This document shows positions 51,360-64,000 of a stretch of DNA of 64,000 bases, piece by piece. Below the pieces are notes generated by a model. The model did not search any database, was not told the DNA's origin, and worked only from the letters and a program-made list of their open reading frames with translations. The position numbers were made by a program, and so were the translations under genes. Positions within the stretch are counted from its first letter, which is position 1. Every line of letters begins with the position of its first letter. The DNA is from Larimichthys crocea (lineage: Eukaryota > Chordata > Actinopteri > Sciaenidae), in the NCBI RefSeq assembly GCF_000972845.2, contig NC_040021.1, positions 12,180,908-12,244,907 on the forward strand, in the 5' to 3' direction.

Positions 51360-51478
51360 TTTCAGACACAACAGCACCCATTTCTTTTCCCAATGTGCCG
51401 CGCCACCACGGCCTTTCGTCCGATGTAGCACAGCGCACTCCGTGTTGAACACGGTGGCTAATCGCGTTGTGTCTGAAA
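51360..51478 (+). mobile_element. MITE-like inverted-repeat insertion in the myb 3'UTR
   Basis: A perfect 13-bp inverted repeat, TTTCAGACACAAC (51360-51372) and GTTGTGTCTGAAA (51466-51478), bounds a GC-rich 93-bp core in an AT-rich 3'UTR. The core has its own palindrome ccgtgttgaacacgg. The size and ends suggest a small DNA transposon remnant; no clear target duplication was seen. Confidence 0.5.
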
Positions 51479-51840
51479 GGGCCTTAAGACCAAGCTGCAC
51501 TTGAATTTTATATTCTCCATAAAAAGCGAGAGTATCGATACACTGAAACACTGATATTTTATATTATGCTACAAACAAAAGCCCAATTAAAACTTGTGTA
51601 TGTTTGTTGTTTTTAAACATTTCTTTGAATAGTTTTGTACTGTTTTGTAATGTATATTCAGTCAGCATTTTTTCTTACTAAGACTGCGGTAGACCATGTC
51701 AAACACTTAGCAGACAATCTTTTTATATGTTAAATGCCTTGTTTTGATACTAGCTTTTGAGCAAAATAATGATTTTATAAAAGCATTTATACCTACACGC
51801 CAAGTTTTCATGTTTTTTTACTTTTATATACTGCCTAGTA

Positions 51841-51846
51841 AATAAA
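51841..51846 (+). terminator. Poly(A) signal of myb
   Basis: Canonical AATAAA followed by GT-rich gtgtgttgtttttt and tgtgctcggtgtgtc, a good downstream element. Confidence 0.85.
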
Positions 51847-52484
51847 GTGTGTTGTTTTTTTCTTACATCCTTGTGCTCGGTGTGTCATTTTCCTATAATT
51901 AAGGTGCAAATATGCTTTTGTTAGTCAGGAACTTCAGCACAAATAGCCTGTAGTCGTTTAGGTTACAAGTGTAAATAGCACAGTCAGCCCACACTCTTCA
52001 ATCCCCCTGTTTAAAGTAAATGAACTGTTTGCTCTGCTGTCCCCAAAGTGTAATCTACCTCTAGTATTCAAATTTTTGTGAGGACTGTAGTATTCAAATA
52101 CCCTCACATTGCGCACACACACACACACACACACACACAATCCGGCACATACAAAGGTTTGTTGTCATAAAGTTGTGCAGGGCATATCATAAAACATTGC
52201 CTCCATCTGCCAGTTACTAAGCTAGCGATGCAGGTAATAAGCAAATGTACCCAACCGTTGTCTCTTTTTTTTGTGAGACCACTCATGTGAATGTGCAAAG
52301 AAAAAGTTTACTCTGGTGAGACTGTAAGCACATGTGCATATACTGCATACATTTAGTGTATAAAACACCATAATCATCATAGTTCTCCAAAAACACACAT
52401 ATGCACACATATGAGCTCCACATTTAGTCTCTTGAGGAGACTTGTTTTCCTGTGAGGCCATGAAAGCCAAGATTGAAGAGATAT

Positions 52485-52488
<4 letters not shown>

Positions 52489-52530
<42 letters not shown>
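52489..52530. repeat. (AC)n microsatellite
   Basis: About 42 bp AC tract. Shorter AC/TG tracts lie at about 52115-52138 and 52965-52991. Confidence 0.95.
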
Positions 52531-52534
<4 letters not shown>

Positions 52535-52958
52535 TCCCTCCCCTCCTGCCCTCCCTCCCGCCAGCCACCTGCACCCCCACCTCATCCTGATCTACCACAG
52601 TGCCCTCAAATATAGATTCCCATCTCAAGTATGAGTCTCGAAGGGATTCATGAACAGAAATGACATTCATCGCGACTGACACAGCTAACAGGAACTGTGA
52701 TATTTGAGACAGGGCCAAACAAAAATAGTTTCCTCTGGGGGTGCATGAAGGCTTACTGCAGTTTTAAGTGATGCACATGTATGTATTTAAAGGATCACGT
52801 TGCGGTTATTCACTATTGTAACAACAATGGTGCAAACTGACAGCAAAGAGACCATAGCAAAGGTCTGATGAGGGTTGTTCAAATTCAAAAGATGAGTTTG
52901 AAATTCCCTGTCAGCAATTGTAGTGTGTGTGGTTTCATGTGCACATGTGGTTTTGTCT

Positions 52959-52990
<32 letters not shown>

Positions 52991-55900
52991 ATGGGTGGGG
53001 GTGTCTTGTGGAAGGAGGCCAGAGCAAGAAGCAGACTTTCACATTGGGAATTTCACCATCTTCTACTACACCCAAAAGAAAGAAAAAAAACAACAACCCA
53101 AAGCCCCAAACCTCACGAGATTTTCAGACACCTGCTTCCACTGAGTGAGAAGGCAGCTGCCTTTGTGTGTGTGTGTTTGTGTGTGTGGATGTGTGGATGT
53201 GTGACGATGGATGGATAGATCGATGGATAGTAGTTTATTGACAAAAACAATATGGACCCAGATGGATATTACAAGACATAAGATCCTATAATGTGAATAG
53301 TTGGTCGCCACAGATCTCCCAGCTCTTCTGTGCTGGTGATTTCAAGTGAAAAGTGAAACAGTATATGAGGACTGTGTTATCATCAACAGTGCAGTGCAGC
53401 AATCATTTGAGAGAGGCAACAGGAGTATGTGATAATGCACAATATCAACAAAACATTGGGTTACAAGTCACACACACACACACACATTTTGTCAAGTTCA
53501 TTTCAGTTCAAACAACAGTCATAAAAGCAAGTAGAAGGCAAATCCAAGATGACATGAATGAAAAAGATGACAAGAGCTGTGTTTTAGATTTTGGTGCGTA
53601 CACCACTGCAGTCAAAGCTTCAATGGCTCCTATTTATATTCTCTAAAATACATGACCTGATCTTTCAGCAAAGGGGGAAATGCAAAAATGTCAAGTGTCA
53701 CGGGCTGGTGTGATTCCCCCTGTCTCTGTTTGGACACGGGTTTAGCTTTTGGTCCAGGGATACCACGGCAACAAGGATGTGAAGCAGTGAAGTAACGTAA
53801 AACATAAAAGACTTCTGGATGTAGTGTGCAACTTGTAAACACCTTTCTTGAATGCAACAGATTTTATTTTCAAGTTTAAACTTTATTGGACAATGTTAAC
53901 ATTTAGACACACCATAGAAAACATCTAAAAAGAAAGAAAAATAAGAGTGTATGACATTTTTAAAGTAAAATATTTAACTCTAAATGTTAAAGCAGAAGTT
54001 CACTCTCACTACTACATTTTTTTTATTCCATCCTCCTTTCCCTTTTTCAAATCAAACTTGTCTGTCGCAAGCAGATTGGCTCATAAATTCAGTTTGACGT
54101 GTCACAATAGATTTATAGCCGGATGTTGCAGAAGTGGCGGGCTCCTGAACATGCGCGTGCTACTCAAAAAAATGCACACGCTCCATGTACTCACATGCAG
54201 GCCAGCGTGCTCTGGGCCTGCATAGATTACTCTAGCCTGATTTCCTCATTCCCTGGGTGCTGTTGTGGTCGGAGATACTCAGACAAGAGCAGCCGCTCCC
54301 TGCTGGCAGTGGTCAGGTAGGAGGGCTGGGCTTGGGCTGGCCAGGCCTGATAACTACCCTACCCATCCATGGCACAGAGATGAGGGGAGAAGTGGAGGGA
54401 AGAGAAGATGACAAGGGATGAAAAGACAGTGAAAGAGAGTTCAGTGAAGTTGAAACATGGTTATACTTATGTTAACCCATAGTATATCTGGTTTCTTTCT
54501 GCAGGGACAAGGGGGCTAGGGGCTTAAAAGGGCTTAAAAATTGAAAATATTTGCCTTGGCTAGTGTGCAAAGAAATTTAGAATTTTATGTTAGAGCTAAC
54601 ACTGCAAAAATGCGCATTAAAAAATAAATAAATACACTTATTTGCAGAGGCTCAGATGAGACAATCATACCATTCTCAAGTTTGTATTGTCTCTATTGAG
54701 TGAGAGGCGGGTAGTAGTTACCTTAGCTTAAAAAAATCTGCTTACCAGCCCCACTAATGCCACTAATATACAAATATTAATTGACATTTATTTCATTGAT
54801 TTAACAAAAACAGAAATTTATAAACAAACATTTTTGTAGGGGGTTACATGCTGTAACAGTTTCAAACGCAGTATCTTCCAGACTCTTGTCCTGACTGCAA
54901 GGTTTGCCAGGCACTGTGACCCGGAACTGTGCTTACACATGTTAGTTAAATGACTGAAATTGAATTGACATTAGATCAACAAGTGTAAGTGTGTAAAAAC
55001 AACAGCGTGTCAGTCAGACAAATTGTCATTCTTCCAAAAGCACAGGTGTTCCCAATAACAATAAAGAAGGCTCTGTTCTATTTAAGTATCCCAGTAAGGC
55101 ATGACAGTGTAAAAGCGAGCCAACGTGCACGGTACCAGGAACAAGCATCATTCAGTTTTAGAGTTTACACATCTTTCCCGTACTATCCGGGCTAACCTGT
55201 TGTTAGCTTAGATACAGTTACGCCACGTAACTCCCTACAAACGTTTTCTTTCTTTTTTTACATTTCTGTCTTTGTAACACCAATGAGATGCAACGTGTTA
55301 ATTAACGAGTAGAATTTAGCCATTAATGATTTCATTATTTACACCTGAAGTCTTTAACTGTGACAAGCCAGAATGTCTTCCATGAAAAACACCTATTCAC
55401 TGGGGTCGTGTAAATCATGTGAACAATTAAGTGTGAAACTATAACAGAGATATTTGTAGTTAGATGCTGTATATATATGGAGTCCCAGCACAAACAAAAT
55501 AACAACAAGGTCTCCTAAAGTTCAACCAACGTTACCACAGGACTTTTACACAATCTTGAATATTCTGCCAGGATTTACACATGCAAATGTGAAGAAACAC
55601 AAAGAAATTCAAAACAGAGAACTTCCTAATAAAGTGAAATAAACTTCAGTACAGTTACACCAGACCTCAAGGAGAAGTTGTGGTACAATCAGCCACCTGG
55701 TTTAACAGGTTTAAAAGTTAAGCAGCATGGGTAATTCCAGCATGTAGTAAATATAAGCTTGATCTTAACAGTAAGGTTCATGCACGCAAGTGCTTAGTGA
55801 AATATAATAATATGGGACAAGCGCGCCCTGAATTAGCACAATCAGACCCACAGGTGTAACCTATATATGATCAAACACCACAAACCCTGGGTTATTTAGT

Positions 55901-56884
55901 GTCAGAGGTGACACATTTCACACAAGTCATAGCTGATCATAGTTAGTGCACAAAGATTACATATCATAGAGGCCCGAAATATAGTTTTTGTGTATGTATG
56001 TAAAAGGGTGTGTGTTGTTCAGTTTTAGTTGTTTACAGATAGAGGTAAAGGTACAGGACCCCTGCCCAAAACGTCTGCAGTCTGCAGCCACGTGAGGACC
56101 ATAACACACGGACCGACAGTATGACCCACATGTACCCGCTGACTCACAATCACAAAATGCACATGCATGCATATGGTCACACACAACTAGAACACACAGA
56201 TTGAGCAGATAGACCCCTGCCATGTGGAAAGAGAGACTGAGATAGGAGGGTAAGAGAGGTGAACAAAGAGTGTGTGTGTGTGTGAGAGAAAGAGAGAGAG
56301 AGAGAGCGATGGGGACTGTTGGAGCTGCTGCTGAGGTGATTAGAGTCGTCTGTAACAGTTACTGTCTTCCCAGATTTGGCTGCCATTCGTTTGGCCGTTT
56401 GTTTGTTGTTTTGCAAGTGTAAAAAATGTATAGAGCAATGTGTCTGTTGCAGATAGCTCCAAACAATAACTGTAAACATTTCAAAAATTAGGTCAGTACT
56501 GCCAAAGTATTGCCAACAGTGTCAAAGAGCAAAAAAAAAACAACAACAACAGAATTTTGGTCCATTTGATAAACAACAATATGAGGGAGGAGATCAGCAG
56601 AGAAGCTCATGAGAGCTCTTTACATCATATAATAATAGACTCATAACCCAGAAATGACCTCCATTATGGTAACTGTAAGAGCTGTGATCTTAAAAAGTAT
56701 GATCTGTAAAAGAATTTTCACACATTTTTATGATTTTTAAACTACAGAAAGTTCATACGGCTTCAAAATATATTACATTATAGATGATCATACTTCTGCT
56801 TTCTTGAGTAATGGTTTAGTCATCTGGTTTAGAAAATGACCATTCAGTGTGTAACGAATCATCACATTTAAGAAGCTGAAGAAG

Positions 56885-57040
56885 AAGTGAGGTGTGCACT
56901 ATGTACTGAGGCTGAGACTTTACCTCAGCGATTGTGGTTCGAATCCAACCTGCGGCCTTTTGTTTCATGTCATCCCCTCTTCATCCTCTCTCCCTGCTTT
57001 CCTGTCTATCTTCAGCTGTATCTATCTAAAACATACGTAA
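56885..57040 (+). mobile_element. Decayed tRNA-derived SINE
   Basis: Contains a B box ggttcgaatcc followed by 'aacctgcggccttttgtttcatgtcatcccc' and 'cttcagctgtatctatc', the same body order as the SINE at 50147. The A box is degraded. Confidence 0.6.
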
Positions 57041-57601
57041 ATGATTCAATAATTCTTCATCTACATAAATCTAAAAGTCATCAAATATTTGACTGGATAA
57101 ACTTACTTTCTAACATGACAACTGTAAATCTCTACTCTACTGGATAACCCATTTACATACTGTATATCAGAGGGCCATAACATTATGAACACCTCTCAGT
57201 ATAAAGCAGTCCAGTTTAATACTACTGTAAACTACAACCACAATAGTAACTAGAATATATTATAAATACCTTGGTTGTTTTATTGGATCATATTGGATTG
57301 TTTAAGTGTACCTAATGAAGTGAAAATATGTATATAATATATACACCTGTCTGAAGTTTAAGTTAGATGTGACGATAACATGCTCGGAATAGGCATGTAC
57401 ATGTTTTCATCACACACATAAAACTACATGTATTATGTATGACAGAATGACTTCTTCTTTTTAAGTGTAAATAGAAAATTGTAGAATTAAAAAAAAAAAA
57501 AGATGCATGTACGCTGCAAATAAATCCACCTTATTGAAGCAGGTGTCATGAATGAAACAGGTTCTATATAAGAAACCACAAATTCACATACACAGTAATG
57601 G

Positions 57602-57607
<6 letters not shown>

Positions 57608-57654
<47 letters not shown>

Positions 57655-57662
57655 CGCACACA
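57608..57662. repeat. (AC)n microsatellite
   Basis: About 55 bp with rare AC-to-GC interruptions. Confidence 0.95.
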
Positions 57663-57837
57663 CGCCCACAGCCTTCTGGTGCTGGGTGTGTGGTCAGGTT
57701 TGTCACCTAGTTTCCTGACTTGCATAGGCCGAAGCTTTTTCCCAGTAACACCCCCAAACACACACACCACAAACACACACACGTTCACATTGTTCTGTCT
57801 AGGTTTTCTTCATTAAACACCCCAAAAAAACTGAAAT

Positions 57838-57841
<4 letters not shown>

Positions 57842-57886
<45 letters not shown>
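57842..57886. repeat. (AG)n microsatellite
   Basis: About 44 bp of uninterrupted AG repeats, with H-DNA potential. Confidence 0.95.
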
Positions 57887-57888
<2 letters not shown>

Positions 57889-58637
57889 GTTTGGAACATA
57901 CGTTGTTTTAATGTTGCTTTGAACACAAAGTAAGTCAGAGATTTTTCTGTGTTTTCTAATGTGTGTGTACATGTTGTATAGTTTAGGGGTGGGGTCATGT
58001 TTTGTCTTGAGAACTTGTGCTTACATACAGTCACAAGTACCCCCCCCCCTTGACACACACACCCACATTTAAACAGCACAAAATGACATGTTTTCCCGCT
58101 CAGGCTTGGTCCAGCTTTCCTATTCACCTGGGTAAATAGAGCAGAAGGAAGGGCCTTTCAATGGAGCCCACCACACACACACACTCACACTCACACACAC
58201 ACACAAACACACACACACACACATATTGGACATAACCCCACCCTGCACTGCCATCACTGCACACAAACACTCACATTTCAGTTCTCCCTCCATCTAACAT
58301 TTACTAACACACACACATATTCGTCTTCTGAAACACCTCTCCTCTCCTCGTTTCCTCTCCTCTTCTTTCGTCTCGCCTCCTCTCATCTCCTCTCCTCTCT
58401 CCGTCCACCCCATTGTTGTCTCTAAGTGATCCTGACAAGTTGATTCACATGGCATGATCACGCATGGTTGCCCCGATTTAGGACACTTGTCCCCGGGGTC
58501 CCCCAGCCGTCAATAAATCTGCCCTCGATCCACCCTCTACCCCACCAAAACACACTCGCACACCCCCTTGAGATACACCCCTACTGCCCTTGAACTCATT
58601 TGGAGGGTGGGTGTGGTTGGAGGTAATGGAGTGAAAG

Positions 58638-58703
<66 letters not shown>
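58638..58703. repeat. Long (TG)n microsatellite
   Basis: About 65 bp TG tract. Confidence 0.95.
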
Positions 58704-58707
<4 letters not shown>

Positions 58708-59588
58708 GCATGTGACGAAGCAGAAGTTGGCATAATTGCACCAATGAGATAACAATACTCAGACCTCAGGCTTGTTTGTGGTCTGCAGTCCGAAACACAG
58801 CCAGGCTGAAAAGATGAATAGGCGCACATGCTTTCTCTTTGTATGCATAACACCTGTTATGAAATAAACTGGCGAACAGAGCGGCGACTGTCACGTTCTG
58901 ACATCATCTTTTTCAATCAAATGTCTCTCTGTAAGGTCGAGGTTCTCTTTTTCTCTGTTTGCGTGTGGTTTGTGTGTTGGAGAGGACATAAGGGATGAAA
59001 GTGCACGATGAAACAAACAACAGTAGTCCAGCTGGAAGTGATGCATCATGCAGCACTATAGGACAGTATAGCTGTATTGTCTGAAATGGCAAGCTGCTAC
59101 GGACGCACACTTTGTAACACAACGCACTGAAACACATTAACACAACTTGAAACTATAGTATTATGTATGTTTACAAAACCTGATTCAAAATTAAGGATAC
59201 AAGACACGGACTGATAAACATAAACAACACCAAGCTCGATAAAATGTCAGAAAATTGTCTGGTTTTATCCAACCAGTAGCCAGAAGATGTTTACTTTCAT
59301 ATCACACAGACAAAAAAAAACTCACATTTGAGACGTTGGAACCAGAAAATATTTTATTTATGTATTTATTTTTTTATTTAATTATTTTTGCTTCATTCAG
59401 ATCAAATAGTACGTATTCCTTCTTGAGAAGGGCTTATTGCATAGGTAAAATATGGTCTCAATAAAAAATATATATAAATATGCAAGTCTCCTTCAAAAAG
59501 GTACAGGGTACACTGTAGTATTAAGTAAGGTATTTACTTTACATAAGCCCTTCACAAGCTTGTTATTGACCACCCAGTCAAATCTGAA

Positions 59589-59672
59589 TGATTAAAAATA
59601 TCGACAAGTTTAAGAAATTAGGTGTCAAAATGATTAAAAATATCGACAAGTTTAAGAAATTAGGTGTCAAAA
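59589..59672. repeat. Perfect two-copy tandem duplication, unit 42 bp
   Basis: The unit starting tgattaaaaatatcgaca is present at 59589-59630 and again at 59631-59672 with no mismatch. Confidence 0.9.
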
Positions 59673-60236
59673 TCAGGTGAAAATGAGCAGTATTCCAATG
59701 AAGTAGTACTCCACTAGATGTTGAATTTGTGCATGAAAGTTAATTTTCTAGTTTCAAAATCTATTTACTAGCTCTGCTGTGACATCTAACCCCATCTCCA
59801 TGACAACTGAGGAAGTGTTTAGTTGCATAAAATGGGGCTAAAGGCACTGGAAAATGTTAGAAAGTGGAGTTTTTAAAATCTTTTTTCCATTGTTGTTTTT
59901 CTCTATGTTTTCTACTTCTGTGACTGCATGTGCCTCTTTGCCTGTTTTAATGATTCATTGTCACCCTTCTTTGTAACACTTGTATGTGTCAGGAATCAGT
60001 ATAACACAAACTTGATTTAAAACTAGAAAGCTTCGTTGTTGTTGCTGTTTTAAACATGGTCGGTGCATTAGATATGAAGGAGCACACAGGTACACAAATA
60101 CTCACGACTAAATATCAGCTCTTATCATGAATGCTGATGTAATTGCCCCTTTTCTTATTTCTTCTATGGAAATTGACAGGAAGAAGACCAAATGCTGACA
60201 AAGTAAACACTTACCCGAATGCCTCTGAGTGTGTGC

Positions 60237-60258
60237 GTGTGTGTGTGTGTGTGTAGTA

Positions 60259-60305
<47 letters not shown>
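60237..60305. repeat. (TG)n microsatellite with interruption
   Basis: Two TG tracts separated by 'tagtatc', about 68 bp in total. Confidence 0.95.
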
Positions 60306-60308
<3 letters not shown>

Positions 60309-60912
60309 AGTATGCACACTCAGTGGTTACTAATGGTGATAATAATGCTTTAGTGTTAGCAAAAGTTGTAAAAGGCCTGTGGGCTTAACAGTCAGTGTGA
60401 GAAATGAGGCACAAATGCAAACAAAGGAAGAAAAAGAGGTTTTCAGAAAAGAAGATGGTAAAAAGGCATGATTGACCAAATGAAACTTATTATTTTTAGA
60501 TTTTATATCAAAAAAGGGGCTAGGAATCCAGCTGCTTATTATGCATGCATCCGACAAACGATGAATATCAAAGATACTACATCTCAAGCATTGTTTGCTG
60601 AGTGGGTTATCTATAGTTCTCAAATGACTGCACATAAATTATGTTATCGCTGGCGGGAAATTCAAAGCAAACAGTTCAGTGTGTGAGCGTGTGCGTGGGT
60701 GACTTTGATAAAAAAGTACCGTGTGACGCAGACGGCAGATTTTCAAACACCTGTCCCATTAAAGATAAGAGCAACAGATACCAGAGAGTCGGCAAGGTGT
60801 GTTGCAGAGGTCTTATCTGAACTGATGTGTCTTTAAAGTCTGGATGGCATGGCAATATAGTGCTGACACACATGTGTACACACATGGACTGTAAAAAGAT
60901 TATGCAATAGGG

Positions 60913-60916
<4 letters not shown>

Positions 60917-60943
<27 letters not shown>

Positions 60944-60973
60944 TGTATGTATGTATGTATGTATGTATGTATG

Positions 60974-61011
<38 letters not shown>
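60917..61011. repeat. Compound tetranucleotide microsatellite (GTAT)n(CTAT)n
   Basis: About 14 copies of gtat are followed directly by about 9 copies of ctat. The single-base switch between the two blocks is typical of a point mutation spread by slippage. Confidence 0.97.
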
Positions 61012-61012
<1 letters not shown>

Positions 61013-61767
61013 GATTTATGATTATTAAATGTTTTTGGGATGCAGTCTATAGTCTGTGTCGGATGAGAAACACTCAAAAATATGAGAAACAGACGATCAC
61101 CAGGGCTTTTCATAAAAAAAAAAGAGAAATAGAAAATATTGAAAATGTTGCGTCACAGCACTTTTCAACCAATGTGCGTTGTCAGCATTAAGACTGATGA
61201 ACCAGCAGCAAGTGTGCAATGTGTTCTTGAAAAATGATTTTTTTTTCTTTTTCTCACACACAGAAAGCTTTTTTTACATGTCAGCCTTGAGGAAAAGGAA
61301 GTGAAGCCTAAATATTGGTCTTTTCATTGATTAATTAATTATTAACACAAGTGATTGTGATCTCATCTGTGAAGACTTTATCTCCTCTACTGAAAAACAA
61401 TCTTATAATAAAAACCTAAAATAAGATATACATTTTTCTGTTGTGTGACAGAGGTGACACTCATTTTTCTATAAAGAGGATTGAAGATTTGATAATATTT
61501 TCTGTAGTGTACAACTTTAGTTACTTTTTAACCGTATGAACTGCTCAATAGACTCAAATTTTACAACTAAGCTGCAAATTTGAATTCATAAAACATTTAA
61601 AACATTTGCAGATTAATTTCAGTGAAAGAAATACTGTGCTTCAGTGTTTACGTGCATGCGTGTTCATGAGGTGAGCATTAAAAAACAACAACGTTTTTCA
61701 ATTGAAATCTGTTTATTTGTGTTTTTACACGACATCATTTTAAGTTTAAAATTTTCAGAATTGGTTC

Positions 61768-61805
61768 ACAAACACACACACAAACGCAGACACACACACA
61801 CACAC

Positions 61806-61843
<38 letters not shown>
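61768..61843. repeat. (AC)n microsatellite
   Basis: About 70 bp of AC repeats with a few interruptions. Further TG/AC tracts follow at about 61952-61970, 62176-62205, 63251-63277 and 63720-63744. Confidence 0.9.
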
Positions 61844-61845
<2 letters not shown>

Positions 61846-62172
61846 CCACAGGTTTCACAGTGTAGTTATCTGGATGCGACATTGGGGTAATGTGACCAAG
61901 CAGAGGCGCCCTAGCTCATCAGCAAAATAAAGGGGGGTTGAGGTGGGTGTATGTGTGTGTGTGTGTGTGTGTCTATATGTGCATGTGTGAGGATGTGGAG
62001 AGTGTGAGAAGGGGGGTTGGGTTGTGTGTGTTGTTGGGGGGGGAGGGTGGGCGGATTCTGGGTGTGTGTAGGAGCACAGCCGTGCAGAGAGATAAGAAGT
62101 TGTGGGATTGTCAAGTCGAGAGGGAGAAGAAAAAAAAAAGCAGAGAAAACAGATGGATATAGAGCGTCTTTA

Positions 62173-62207
<35 letters not shown>

Positions 62208-64000
62208 CACAACTTCACAACTTCATTGCAGTGGTGTCAATAATGTAGGTCACATTTTAAGTGAAAGTACCAACTTATGCTTTCTCATCAATAATGTTCA
62301 TTGTTGGATGCAGTTACGTTCACATGACTCCTCCAAGAAGTTTTAATGATTACGAATATGCTGCCTTCATAAACAGAAGAACATGTTTATAGTCAACATG
62401 ACACTCGGTGACACAAGGTAGTCATTTTGTGCTGCTATTGAACACAAAACAAGAGCAACCTGATTAACAGAAGTCAGTGTTATATTTCACTTCATACATC
62501 ATGTTCAAACTGTTATGTTTTCAGCAAGAATTCACACTCAGATACATTTTTAAAGCCTCTTTTATTCTGCAGGACATGAGTTAATAATGTACATCTGTCA
62601 TGTTGAGCCCTTATCCACTCACCACGTACCATCTGCTGGGTGCAGCTCTCTACCTTTCTTTTTTTTTTTATTATTATCAAAGAAGCCGTTAGCAAGGGGA
62701 TTCCCGATCCTTCCCAGAGTCTTATTCCTGCAGTTTGGGGATGAGAAGTCCAGTAAAAGAAGAGAAATGTTTGAAAGTGAAAGGTCACTGTTGGATAATA
62801 TTCCTCAAAAAAAACAGAGTCAGTGTTAGAGAGCAGGGTCAGAGCCTGACTGCGACTCCACATGACACTGATACCCAAATAAGCAGTGAGGATCATTGTC
62901 CAGGTAGCGCATGCGTGTTCGCACTGTTGCTACAAATACATGGACACACATTCGGTGTGATGTAGCTACTGTACATCCTGCGTACGTGTGCGCACACACA
63001 CAAATTGTCAGATCAGTCTCGCACATGCCGTGTTTGTGTACACGTGTGGTGATGCTGTACGACTAAAAGGTGAGAAACAATGCAGCAAAAAAAAATACAT
63101 TCGATACATTCACCAGAGACATATTTTCACCACACACACACACACACCGAGTCGCAGCACAGCTCAGCTGAGGTAAGCAAATTATCTCTGTGTTGTTAAC
63201 AGCTTTCTATCGATCCTCACACAGTTGCTGACACCTCTAAACTCAAGCGCAAACACACACACACACACACACACAGTACCTGTGATTTCCTGTCCTCCAG
63301 AAGAAAAGCTTAATTTTGACTCTGATGGACGTCCACACGGTTCTACAGTGGACATTGTGACAGTGTAAAGAGAGATGAGAGAGTGTGCGAGGAAAAGAGA
63401 AGCAGGAGTTATGCAAAAACAATCACACGACACGACTACGTCACTAACTGGATGAGTAAAAAACGAGAAACAATACTTTAGTTCTTCAGTGAAGACGCTG
63501 TCTGGTGAATCGTTTGGGTCGTGGCGTCTGTTGAAGATAACAATGAATGAATGCATTCGTGCATTTGTGCAAGAGGAAGAAATAAAGCACACGTCTGTGC
63601 ACACGTGTGCATCACCAGCTAGTGAATGTACATTCGGTTTAAATCATATTCTGAGAATCTGCAGGCCCACATGAGATGCATGTGCCAAATGTATTAGACG
63701 CACTCACGTGGACGCTTCTACACACACACACACACACACACACATACATGCACTCTGTCATAAACAAAGGGTCCTGTGGGAGGAAGTGTGAGGCAGGGAA
63801 AGTACCTCATCAAGACAACAACAACAGCAGAGGTGCAGGGAGTGACAGCTGCTCACTGAAAGAGGCATGAGGGATCACCTCTGTACCATAACAACAAACA
63901 CAACACCACACACACACACAGCGTGGCTGCCTCCATGCTCAACACAGAGCAGACTAACGCGCACACCCACCTGATGACCAGATGTTGGCCGTAATGTGCA

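Larger units (their letters stand above)
50454..51865 (+). other. myb: myb 3'UTR
   Basis: From the stop codon to just past the AATAAA at 51841-51846, about 1.4 kb. It is AT-rich with poly-T stretches. It contains a strong miR-150 site (50529-50547) and a small GC-rich inverted-repeat insertion (51360-51478). Confidence 0.8.
51866..64000. other. Gene-free flank downstream of myb
   Basis: I recognise no exon on either strand in 12 kb. Open frames here mostly translate CA/TG/GA repeats. AHI1, the next gene in human, is not visible. The region is dense in microsatellites and has one decayed SINE (56885-57040) and a 42-bp tandem duplication (59589-59672). Confidence 0.6.

Noticed and set aside
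60917..61011. CRISPR-like regular repeat
   Set aside because: This is a tetranucleotide microsatellite in a vertebrate genome; there are no spacers.

Overview
The window is vertebrate nuclear DNA, almost certainly from a ray-finned (teleost, probably percomorph) fish. Genes are split into short exons with GT-AG introns. Dinucleotide microsatellites are dense, and tRNA-derived SINEs and small inverted-repeat elements of the kind common in fish genomes are scattered throughout. No bacterial-type features are present. I rebuilt three protein-coding genes exon by exon, checking splice sites and reading phase. They stand in the same order and orientation as human 6q23: aldh8a1 (-), hbs1l (-), myb (+).

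Layout. 1-9.88 kb: gene-free flank downstream of aldh8a1, with a short inverted-repeat element and a small tandem duplication. 9.88-14.07 kb: aldh8a1, seven coding exons, 486 aa, 2-aminomuconic semialdehyde dehydrogenase family. 14.07-17.56 kb: spacer with a decayed non-LTR retrotransposon end. 17.56-37.13 kb: hbs1l. Its 18 coding exons give the 700-aa HBS1L ribosome-rescue GTPase. A 1,550-nt alternative terminal exon inside intron 4 gives instead a 680-aa SKI7-like isoform that lacks the GTPase. 37.13-42.72 kb: the hbs1l-myb head-to-head intergenic region, only 5.6 kb between start codons. 42.72-51.87 kb: myb, 15 constitutive coding exons plus an in-frame cassette that matches mammalian exon 9A, then a 1.4-kb 3'UTR with a very strong miR-150 site and a small inverted-repeat insertion. 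51.87-64 kb: no gene found, many microsatellites.

How they work together. The genes are neighbours by ancient synteny rather than by shared pathway. ALDH8A1 acts in tryptophan/kynurenine breakdown. HBS1L with Pelota rescues stalled ribosomes, and its SKI7-like splice form is expected to join the cytoplasmic exosome to the SKI complex, so one locus makes two arms of mRNA surveillance. MYB is the haematopoietic progenitor transcription factor. In mammals its distal enhancers lie in the HBS1L-MYB interval, which is drastically compressed here.

The most notable items are the SKI7-like exon with its repeated S-L-x-x-L-x-x-x-H motif, the diverged myb exon 9A, the bipartite miR-150 site in the myb 3'UTR, the myb exon 2 splice donor abutting a CA repeat, and the compact hbs1l-myb interval. 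All gene models come from reading the DNA. Protein comparisons rest on remembered vertebrate sequences, not on database searches.
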